Of a stretch of 26,775 nucleotides of DNA, positions 15,511 to 22,171 are shown in pieces. The stretch covers positions 1 to 26,775 of the forward strand of contig JAGZXV010000057.1 of the NCBI GenBank assembly GCA_018378255.1. Direction: 5' to 3'. The stretch's first letter is position 1; each line of letters opens with the position of its first letter. The notes under the pieces were generated by a model, which was not told the origin of the DNA, ran no database searches, and saw only the letters and a list, made by a program, of their open reading frames with translations. The position numbers and the translations under genes were made by a program. The stretch is from Clostridiaceae bacterium. GTDB taxonomy: Bacteria; Bacillota; Clostridia; Lachnospirales; Lachnospiraceae.

Positions 15511-17613
15511 ATGAACGTATATGGAACGCAACAAATCCGTAACGTTGTATTACTCGGACACGGTGGCGCCGGTAAAACAACAGTTGCAGAGGCTATGGCA
15601 TTACTTACCGGTGTTACTAAGAGAATGGGGTCCGTTACGGACGGTAACACGATTAGTGATTATGACAAGGAAGAGATTAAGAGACAATTTTCCATTTCCA
15701 CAACGTTAATTCCACTGGAGTATGAAGGCGAAGATGGTCCGATTAAGATTAATTTACTGGACACTCCCGGATATTTCGATTTTGTAGGTGAAGTAGAAGA
15801 GGCGATCAGCGTTGCTGATGCAGCAATTATTGTCGTAAACTGCAAAGCAGGTATTGAAGTAGGCACACAGAAAGCATGGGAGATGTGTGAGAAGTTTAAA
15901 CTTCCAAGAATTATTTTCGTAACCAATATGGATGATGACCATGCCAGCTACCGCGAACTGGTTCTTAAACTGGAGAAAGAATTCGGAAGAAAGATTGCTC
16001 CGTTCCAGCTGCCAATCCGTGAGAATGAGAAGTTCGTAGGCTTTGTCAATGTGGTTAAGATGGCAGGCCGCCGTTATACCAATTTAAGTGATTATGAAGA
16101 ATGTGAGATTCCCGAATATTCCCAGAAGAATTTAGGCATTGCAAGAGAAGCTTTGATGGAAGCAGTTGCCGAAACGAGCGAGGAATATATGGAGCGTTAC
16201 TTCTCCGGAGAAGAATTCACTCAGGAAGAGATCTCCACAGCGCTTAGGGAACATGTTATAGACGGAACGATTGTACCCGTTATGATGGGTTCCGGTATCA
16301 ACTGCCAGGGCTTCCGCGTTCTGCTGCAGGCGATTGACAAGTACTTCCCGTCACCGGACAAATATGAGTGTATCGGTGTGGACGTATCCACAGGAGAACG
16401 TTTCACAGCCAAGTATAATGACAATGTATCTTTATCAGCCAGAGTATTTAAGACCATCGTGGATCCGTTCATCGGTAAATATTCCCTGATGAAGGTATGT
16501 ACAGGTACATTAAAACCGGATTCCACCATTTATAATGTCAATAAGGATACGGAAGAAAAAGTTGCCAAACTGTACATATTGAGAGGCAAAGAGGCGATTG
16601 AAGTATCAGAGCTGAGAGCTGGTGATATCGGCGCTGTTGCGAAGCTGACCATAACCCAGACAGGCGATACGATTGCTCTGCGCACCGCTCCTATCGTATA
16701 CCATAAACCGGAGATTTCCACACCTTATACCTATATGAGATATAAGACGGTGACCAAGGGTGATGAAGATAAAGTGTCCAGCGCACTTTCAAAATTGATG
16801 GAAGAGGACCTCACCTTAAAGGCTGTAAACGATACGGAAAACCGCCAGTCACTGCTTTACGGCATCGGTGACCAGCAGCTGGATGTGGTAGTCAGCAAAC
16901 TGAAAATGCGTTATAAAGTAGACATTGAACTGAGCAAACCGAAATTTGCTTTCCGTGAAACGATCCGCAAAAAAGTGGAAGTTCAGGGCAAATATAAAAA
17001 GCAGTCCGGCGGACATGGCCAGTATGGTGATGTTAAGATGGAATTTGAACCATCCGGCGATTTAGAGAAACCTTATGTATTTGAAGAGAGAGTATTCGGC
17101 GGCGCAGTTCCGAAAAACTACTTCCCGGCAGTTGAAAAAGGGGTTCAGGAATGTGTATTAAAAGGACCTTTGGCTGCCTATCCGGTAGTGGGCATCAAAG
17201 CGACGCTGGTAGACGGATCCTATCATCCGGTTGACTCCTCTGAGATGGCATTTAAGATGGCTGCAACCATGGCGTTTAAGAAGGGCTTTCTGGATGCTAA
17301 TCCGGTTCTGTTAGAGCCGATCGTATCTTTGAAAGTTACCGTTCCGGATAAATTTACCGGTGATGTTATGGGCGACTTAAACCGCAGAAGAGGCCGTGTG
17401 CTGGGTATGAATTCCAATCACAACGGAAAACAGATTATTGAGGCAGATATTCCGATGTCTGAACTCTTCGGTTATAATACGGACCTTCGTTCCATGACCG
17501 GCGGTATGGGCGTATTTGAATATGAATTTTCACGTTATGAGCAGGCTCCTGGAGATGTACAGAAGAAGGAAGTGGAAGCCAGAGCTTCTAAAGTGGACAG
17601 AACAGAAGGATAA
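15511..17613 (+). CDS. Elongation factor G-like GTPase (EF-G2 type)
   Basis: The ATG at 15511 has AGGAGG seven bases upstream. The 700 residues cover the whole EF-G layout: GTPase domain with P-loop GHGGAGKTT (16-24), DTPG (84-87), domain II, and domains III-V ending in the EF-G-like FGYNTDLRSMTGGMG segment. Two GTPase motifs deviate: the His of canonical DTPGH is Tyr88 (DTPGYFDF), and NKMD is TNMD (138-141). The Tyr form is shared by EF-G-like paralogues (mycobacterial FusA2, Thermus EF-G-2), so this is probably a paralogue rather than the main translocase, which normally sits with tufA and rpsL. Its role is unclear. It has its own promoter and a strong terminator. Confidence 0.88.
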   Translation: MNVYGTQQIRNVVLLGHGGAGKTTVAEAMALLTGVTKRMGSVTDGNTISDYDKEEIKRQFSISTTLIPLEYEGEDGPIKINLLDTPGYFDFVGEVEEAISVADAAIIVVNCKAGIEVGTQKAWEMCEKFKLPRIIFVTNMDDDHASYRELVLKLEKEFGRKIAPFQLPIRENEKFVGFVNVVKMAGRRYTNLSDYEECEIPEYSQKNLGIAREALMEAVAETSEEYMERYFSGEEFTQEEISTALREHVIDGTIVPVMMGSGINCQGFRVLLQAIDKYFPSPDKYECIGVDVSTGERFTAKYNDNVSLSARVFKTIVDPFIGKYSLMKVCTGTLKPDSTIYNVNKDTEEKVAKLYILRGKEAIEVSELRAGDIGAVAKLTITQTGDTIALRTAPIVYHKPEISTPYTYMRYKTVTKGDEDKVSSALSKLMEEDLTLKAVNDTENRQSLLYGIGDQQLDVVVSKLKMRYKVDIELSKPKFAFRETIRKKVEVQGKYKKQSGGHGQYGDVKMEFEPSGDLEKPYVFEERVFGGAVPKNYFPAVEKGVQECVLKGPLAAYPVVGIKATLVDGSYHPVDSSEMAFKMAATMAFKKGFLDANPVLLEPIVSLKVTVPDKFTGDVMGDLNRRRGRVLGMNSNHNGKQIIEADIPMSELFGYNTDLRSMTGGMGVFEYEFSRYEQAPGDVQKKEVEARASKVDRTEG

Positions 17614-17647
17614 TTTCAGGTTTATTGAACAAAGAATTGGATTAGGG

Positions 17648-17689
17648 CTGCCTTTCAACCGTGAGTACTCCGGTTGGAAGGCGGTTTTT
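17648..17689 (+). terminator. Terminator of the EF-G-like gene
   Basis: GCCTTTCAACCG (17650-17661) pairs with CGGTTGGAAGGC (17671-17682) with one G-T pair and a 9-base loop; three more pairs extend the base, and TTTTT follows. Confidence 0.9.
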
Positions 17690-17756
17690 AATTCATTGGA
17701 AATTTTTTGTTTTTCTTAGGCTGTAATGACAGCAGAATATTGTAAGAAAGAACTGT

Positions 17757-17785
17757 TTGACATTTTTTTGTTCAGCCGATAAAGT
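17757..17785 (+). promoter_or_regulatory. Promoter of the CPBP protease gene
   Basis: A perfect TTGACA (17757-17762) is followed after 17 bases by TAAAGT (17780-17785), a weaker -10, ahead of the ATG at 17822. Confidence 0.55.
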
Positions 17786-17821
17786 ATATGGTATTACAAA
17801 AAGATGGAGGTTTAAACACCA

Positions 17822-18772
17822 ATGAGTGACAGAAAGAGATTTTCCAGAATTGGCCTCAATTATTTTGTGTACTTTGGCGTCACTATTTTACTTCAGCTTT
17901 TGATTGGCATGGTAATCAAAGCTACCGGTTTTACACTGCCGCAGAATTTAGAGTGGATGTCTTTATTTCTTTCCACAGCACCTATGTATCTGATCGCAAT
18001 GCCTCTTACTGTTTGGCTGTTTGGGAGAATGCCGGCACAAAAGCGTGAGGGCCAGAAACTGGGGGCAGGCCGGTTCTGGGTTATATTCATAATCGGAATG
18101 TCGGCGATGGAAATAGGCAATCTGATCGGCCAGGGTGTGATGTACGGAGTTAAACTGATGACCGGAAGGGAAATGAATTTTGAACTTCAGGAAATCATAT
18201 TGAATACGGATATCTGGGTGGTATTTGTCGTTGTCGTGCTCATTGGACCGGTGATTGAGGAATATCTGTTCCGACGGCTTTTAGTGGATCGGATCAGGAT
18301 GTATGGAGAGGGCACTGCCGTGCTGGTTTCCGGTTTCCTGTTTGGAGTTTCCCATGGTAACTTTTATCAGTTCTTTTATGCGTTTGCGCTGGGGGCGATT
18401 CTGGCCTATGTGTACTGCAAGACATCCCGTTTGCGATATACTGTGATCATGCACATGATGATCAATTCAAGCAGCGTGATCCTCCTTATGATGATGAAAT
18501 TCCCAGGTGTCAATGATATTTTAAATTCGCAGATCATAACGGACCGCCAGCTCCTTTCCGCCCTGCCGGGAATGCTTTTGATTTTTTTATACGAGCTGGC
18601 TGCAATTGGACTGACAGTTGCCGGAATCGTGCTTTTTATCTGCTTTTTTAAGAAGATTTCATTTGAAAAAGGGGAGAAAGCCCTTTATGGTTTCCAGAAG
18701 TTTAAAACAATATTCTGTAATATGGGCATGGTTTTATTTTTGGCGGTCTGCATAGCGGGCGCATTTTTATAG
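17822..18772 (+). CDS. CPBP-family intramembrane metalloprotease
   Basis: A 316-residue membrane protein with about eight hydrophobic segments. The CPBP (Abi, Rce1-like) active-site motifs are all present: EEYLFRR with Glu146, Glu147 and Arg151; FGVSHGNFYQF with His178; and HMMIN with His211 and Asn214. These residues bind the metal and catalyse cleavage inside the membrane in the family, where roles range from CAAX-type processing to bacteriocin self-immunity. No bacteriocin or prenylated-peptide gene is visible nearby, so the substrate is unknown. GGAGG lies 11 bases before the ATG, a slightly long spacing. The gene is monocistronic and convergent with the Crp/Fnr-type regulator. Confidence 0.92.
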   Translation: MSDRKRFSRIGLNYFVYFGVTILLQLLIGMVIKATGFTLPQNLEWMSLFLSTAPMYLIAMPLTVWLFGRMPAQKREGQKLGAGRFWVIFIIGMSAMEIGNLIGQGVMYGVKLMTGREMNFELQEIILNTDIWVVFVVVVLIGPVIEEYLFRRLLVDRIRMYGEGTAVLVSGFLFGVSHGNFYQFFYAFALGAILAYVYCKTSRLRYTVIMHMMINSSSVILLMMMKFPGVNDILNSQIITDRQLLSALPGMLLIFLYELAAIGLTVAGIVLFICFFKKISFEKGEKALYGFQKFKTIFCNMGMVLFLAVCIAGAFL

Positions 18773-18830
18773 AGGAAATTCAGAAGGTGGTCTGTATCTG
18801 CATTAAATTAAGGGGCAAAGCAGGAACTGA

Positions 18831-19496
18831 TTAAGGCAGAAACTGCATTTGCGGACAGATGGAAATGTGTCTGCGGTTTACTTTAATTATGCCGTCATCT
18901 TTCATTTTCTTTAACTCCCGCGTCATGGCGCTGCGGTCAACGGACAGATAATCCGCCAGGTCCGACATGGTAAATGGGAGAGTGAAGGAATGGGCGTTCT
19001 GCCTGGAAGACTGCTGGAGAAAATAGCAGAGCAGTTTTTCCCGGATGGTGCGCTTGGAAAGCAGTTCCACTCGTTCGCTGAGCTGCAGATTTTTCTGGGA
19101 AATTATCATGAGCATGTTCTGGATTAACTGGTGATGGCACCGGCATGCCTTGGCACAGGGGCTGATAATGTGGGAATAATCGATGAACATAACCGTACAG
19201 TCCGTTTCGCATATGACGCTGACATTTTCATAGACAGAGTTAAGGGCGGCCAGGGTGGCGCCGAAGATTTCCTGTTCACTCAGGTGCTCCAGGATTGTTC
19301 TGGAGCCATTGAGTTCATAGCGCACGATAACAGCAGCACCGCTTAAAACGATGCCTACGGCCTGTGATGTTTTTTCAAAGGTATAGATGGTTTCCCCTTC
19401 CTTAAAGGACCGTTCCCTGGCTGAAAGGCATAGTTTCATGGAACGGTATTCTTCCGGGGAAATATTAAAAAACAGGTTTGTCTGTAAATTTTCCAT
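18831..19496 (-). CDS. Crp/Fnr-family transcriptional regulator
   Basis: The ATG at 19496 (221 residues) follows AAAGGA; an ATG far upstream would add 37 residues running across the promoter. The N-terminal cyclic-nucleotide-binding-like beta barrel spans about 20-115, followed by the long dimer helix and a Crp-type winged helix (about 150-215) with recognition region MSDLADYLSVDRSAMTRELKKM. The barrel lacks an obvious cAMP phosphate cassette. A cluster Cys114, Cys118, Cys120 with His121 and His122 follows the barrel and could sense oxygen, NO or a metal, but the spacing differs from FNR, so this is inference. It is divergent from the flavodiiron gene, a plausible target. Confidence 0.9.
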   Translation of the reverse strand: MENLQTNLFFNISPEEYRSMKLCLSARERSFKEGETIYTFEKTSQAVGIVLSGAAVIVRYELNGSRTILEHLSEQEIFGATLAALNSVYENVSVICETDCTVMFIDYSHIISPCAKACRCHHQLIQNMLMIISQKNLQLSERVELLSKRTIREKLLCYFLQQSSRQNAHSFTLPFTMSDLADYLSVDRSAMTRELKKMKDDGIIKVNRRHISICPQMQFLP

Positions 19497-19511
19497 ATTC
19501 TGGTTCCTTTC

Positions 19512-19526
19512 ACAAAACAATTTTGT
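19512..19526. promoter_or_regulatory. Dyad, possible operator of the Crp/Fnr-type regulator
   Basis: ACAAAA and TTTTGT flank a 3-base centre. The site lies in the regulator's 5' untranslated region, just downstream of its -10. A second dyad, GCAC-7-GTGC (19537-19551), fills the spacer of the same promoter. Confidence 0.4.
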
Positions 19527-19530
19527 TAAA

Positions 19531-19559
19531 ATTTTAGCACAAAAATGGTGCATTTGCAA
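19531..19559 (-). promoter_or_regulatory. Promoter of the Crp/Fnr-type regulator
   Basis: On the minus strand TTGCAA (19554-19559) and TAAAAT (19531-19536) have a 17-base spacer. The GCAC-GTGC dyad occupies the spacer, so binding there would block the promoter. Confidence 0.6.
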
Positions 19560-19674
19560 CAGACGAGAAAAGGTAAAATTGGTATTATTATAGCATAAAA
19601 AAGACATAATATAAAAAGATTGAAAAAACGAATGATAATGATCTGCTTATAGAGCAACAGAATGGAGGAAAAAG

Positions 19675-20838
19675 ATGAAAGCGAGAGAGATTACAGAGGG
19701 AATTTACTGGGTTGGCGCTATTGACTGGTCGGTGAGAAGTTTCCATGGCTATACTACCAACAGAGGCGCCACATATAATGCATATTTGATTATTGATGAA
19801 AAAGTTACATTGATCGATACCGTGAAGGGACCATTTGCCAAAGAGCTTTTGGAAAGGGTTTCCAGCGTCATTGATCCGGCAAAGATTGACTATATTGTAG
19901 CAAACCATGTGGAGATGGATCATTCCGGAGCGATTCCGGCGGTGATGGAGGCCTGTCCCAATGCGCAGATCATCACCTGCGCGCCCAGCGGAATAAAAGG
20001 GCTGACCGCACATTATGGGGATTATCCTTATATCGCGGTGAAAGGCGGGGACAGCATCAGTCTTGGCAAGAGAACCTTATCATTTGTTATGACGCCTATG
20101 CTGCACTGGCCGGACAATATGGTGACTTACTGCCCGGAAGAACAGATCCTGTTTTCTAATGATGCCTTTGGACAGCATTATGCATCACCGGAACGTTTTG
20201 ATGAGGAAAGCGACCTCAGCGTCATCATGCAGGAAGCGAAGAAATACTATGGAAATATCATCATGTGCTACGGCAGGCAGGCACAGACGGCCTGGTCTAT
20301 CGTACATGGTCTCCAGCTTAAAATGATTGCTCCCAGCCATGGAGTGATCTGGAAAAAGAACATCAAAGATATATTGGACGCTTATCAGTTATGGAGTGCT
20401 AATGAGCCGGAAACGGGGGCTATGGTGGTCTTTGACAGCATGTGGCATTCCACGGAAGCTATGGCGAAAACAATTGTGGAAGCCTTTATTGAACGGGGAA
20501 TTCCTGCGAAGCTGTATGATCTAAAGGAAAACCACATTTCCGATATCATTCCGGAGCTGCTTACATCCAAGTATATTGCGGTGGGCTCTCCCACGCTTAA
20601 CAATCAGATGCTTCCTACGGTAGCGGCTTTCCTCTGCTATGTGAAGGGATTGTCACCCAAGAACAGAAAAGCATTTGCGTTCGGCTCTTATGGATGGGGC
20701 GGGCAGAGCATCAAGCAGGTGGAAGAAGAATTAAAGGCCTGCGGATTTGAAATCTGCATGGAGGCATTCCGTGCCCAGTATATTCCGCATAAAGGACAGT
20801 TGGATGAACTGTCCGATCTGGTAAAACAGATTGATTAA
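19675..20838 (+). CDS. FprA-type flavodiiron protein (A-type flavoprotein)
   Basis: Flavodiiron proteins reduce oxygen to water or nitric oxide to nitrous oxide in the cytosol of anaerobes, with electrons from rubredoxin or a related donor. The 387-residue protein has the metallo-beta-lactamase-like domain (1-240) with all diiron ligands visible: His78, Glu80 and Asp82 in NHVEMDHSG, His144 in LHWPDN, Asp163 in SNDAFG and His222 in PSHG. A flavodoxin domain follows (about 245-387) with FMN loop DSMWHSTEAMA. The length is normal and there is no fused rubredoxin. GGAGG precedes the ATG. It is divergent from a Crp/Fnr-type regulator, which may control it under oxidative or nitrosative stress. Confidence 0.95.
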   Translation: MKAREITEGIYWVGAIDWSVRSFHGYTTNRGATYNAYLIIDEKVTLIDTVKGPFAKELLERVSSVIDPAKIDYIVANHVEMDHSGAIPAVMEACPNAQIITCAPSGIKGLTAHYGDYPYIAVKGGDSISLGKRTLSFVMTPMLHWPDNMVTYCPEEQILFSNDAFGQHYASPERFDEESDLSVIMQEAKKYYGNIIMCYGRQAQTAWSIVHGLQLKMIAPSHGVIWKKNIKDILDAYQLWSANEPETGAMVVFDSMWHSTEAMAKTIVEAFIERGIPAKLYDLKENHISDIIPELLTSKYIAVGSPTLNNQMLPTVAAFLCYVKGLSPKNRKAFAFGSYGWGGQSIKQVEEELKACGFEICMEAFRAQYIPHKGQLDELSDLVKQID

Positions 20839-20849
20839 TTTTTGTAACA

Positions 20850-20974
20850 GTTCAGGACGGCGGGAAAATTGGGGAAGAAAGGCGCGTCAAGCCCGCTTGT
20901 AAGCACCTTTCTTCCCCAATTTTCACATCGGATGGACATCCGATACTTCTTGACCGGCTTTTTCGGTCAAGAAG
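20850..20974 (+). repeat. Three-hairpin intergenic element, long copy of the repeat at 11390
   Basis: The first 41 bases match the repeat at 11390-11430. They lead into three consecutive hairpins: a perfect 19-base stem (20864-20882 with 20906-20924), a perfect 8-base stem with a 2-base loop (20927-20944), and an 11-base stem (20946-20956 with 20964-20974). GTCAAG occurs both in the first loop and in the last stem. It lies between two convergent genes and may end transcription, but it lacks a clean T-run. Confidence 0.75.
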
Positions 20975-20985
20975 ATGAACCGCTA

Positions 20986-21741
20986 CTAATTTTTTATAAA
21001 ACGGCTGAATGCCAGATGAACAAGGTATCCTCCCAGACATATGGCTGACAGATATGTAATATTCCCGGCCATGATGCCAAAGTTCTGTGCGATCTCGTGA
21101 AAAACAATTTGGGAAGACGGGTAATAAGGGGAGATGTAGAACATGTCTGCTTCTCCCTTTACCGGTGTGCAGATGTTGATAACGGATGCGGCCAGACAGC
21201 AGATGCCGAACAGGGGAATCGTTTTTAAATATCCCCTTGTGCTGTTGTCGGCCCGGCCGGAAAAACCGATGAACAGTCCAAGAAATACCAGCATGCTGTG
21301 CCAGATAAACCCATGCAGGGTCAGAACCCAGTAGGGATGAAGAAAACCCTCAGGATAAGCCAGAGCCATGGCACCTCCTAACAGATTAAAGTCCTGCATA
21401 AAGGTTAAAACTATCTTCTTCAGTTTTTGGGAACGGATGAAGGGCAGCAGCAGACAGAAGTACATGGGAATGCTGCAGAGCTGGAAGGGAAAATACCACC
21501 AGTCATACCTTCCTTCATTTACCACATAGTATAAAAAGCATTGTTTGTAGAGTTCGCTGGCACCCAGCACGATTCCGCAGCCGGCCAGTATCCGGTAAAA
21601 AACGGCCTCTGTACAATGCTTTAATTTTTTAGCTGCTAATAATGCCAGTAAGATGCCGGAACAAGCGGCAGCCAGGTGAAATGGCGAAAACAGCGCCGGC
21701 GTATTCATAGGCCATGCTGTTTTATCCAATAATTGTACCAT
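20986..21741 (-). CDS. YwaF/TMEM164-like (TIGR02206-type) integral membrane protein
   Basis: The ATG at 21741 has AGGAGG seven bases upstream; an earlier in-frame start at 21789 is unsupported. The 251 residues form about six or seven transmembrane helices. The segment FPFQLCSIPMYFCLLLPF (about residues 83-100) carries the QLCS motif I associate with the YwaF/TMEM164 family, and conserved-looking His residues occur in HPYWVLTLHG. Function in bacteria is not established. The gene is convergent with the flavodiiron gene and divergent from leuS. Confidence 0.8.
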   Translation of the reverse strand: MVQLLDKTAWPMNTPALFSPFHLAAACSGILLALLAAKKLKHCTEAVFYRILAGCGIVLGASELYKQCFLYYVVNEGRYDWWYFPFQLCSIPMYFCLLLPFIRSQKLKKIVLTFMQDFNLLGGAMALAYPEGFLHPYWVLTLHGFIWHSMLVFLGLFIGFSGRADNSTRGYLKTIPLFGICCLAASVINICTPVKGEADMFYISPYYPSSQIVFHEIAQNFGIMAGNITYLSAICLGGYLVHLAFSRFIKN

Positions 21742-21842
21742 AAATCCCTCCTGATAAACTGCCCGGCCGGAGTTTGCCCGGCAGGGCATTGGTGAGTACT
21801 CCTTTCATTATAACGAAATGGATGGAAATGACAATAAAATTA

Positions 21843-21871
21843 TTGACACAAATTTTTAAGTGTGATACATT
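21843..21871 (+). promoter_or_regulatory. Promoter of the leuS T-box transcript
   Basis: TTGACA (21843-21848), a 17-base spacer and TACATT (21866-21871) lie just ahead of the T-box stem I. Confidence 0.65.
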
Positions 21872-21879
21872 ATCATATA

Positions 21880-22165
21880 GCATAAATACAGTGATAAGGA
21901 ATAGTAAGCTGCCAAAGATATACAGAGAGCCGTCGGCTGGTGTGAGACGGTTATGGATGACGGCTGAACTCGCCTTTGAGTAGCTTGCTGAAGAAGGTAT
22001 GTGCCTTTGTGTAGGTAAAGACGGGAGCCGGCCGTTACAGCGGAGGGATATGAAAGTATCCGTAAAGTGTATGCTTTTTATGAGCATAAAGCAGAGTGGT
22101 ACCGCGCAAGTTTGTCCTGCGTCTCTTGCAATGGAGATGACAGGGCTTTTTTATTATTAAAGGAG
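21880..22165 (+). promoter_or_regulatory. T-box riboswitch controlling leuS
   Basis: The leader holds the T-box hallmarks in order: an AGTA-type motif near 21902; stem I, in which the loop TGAACTCGCC displays specifier CTC (21969-21971), a leucine codon; the antiterminator sequence AGAGTGGTACCGCG (22093-22106), one base off the consensus AGGGTGGTACCGCG; and a terminator. Uncharged leucine tRNA should pair with CTC and the TGG bulge and allow read-through into leuS. The leucine codon agrees with the gene downstream. Outer boundaries are approximate. Confidence 0.93.
22114..22152 (+). terminator. T-box terminator hairpin
   Basis: GTCCTGCGTCTC pairs with GAGATGACAGGGC (with G-T pairs), followed by TTTTTT. 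It is exclusive with the antiterminator just upstream. Confidence 0.85.
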
Positions 22166-22171
22166 GAAATC

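Noticed and set aside
22067..22171. Longer N-terminus of leuS
   Set aside because: This stretch is the T-box antiterminator and terminator, and the family N-terminus begins at 22172.
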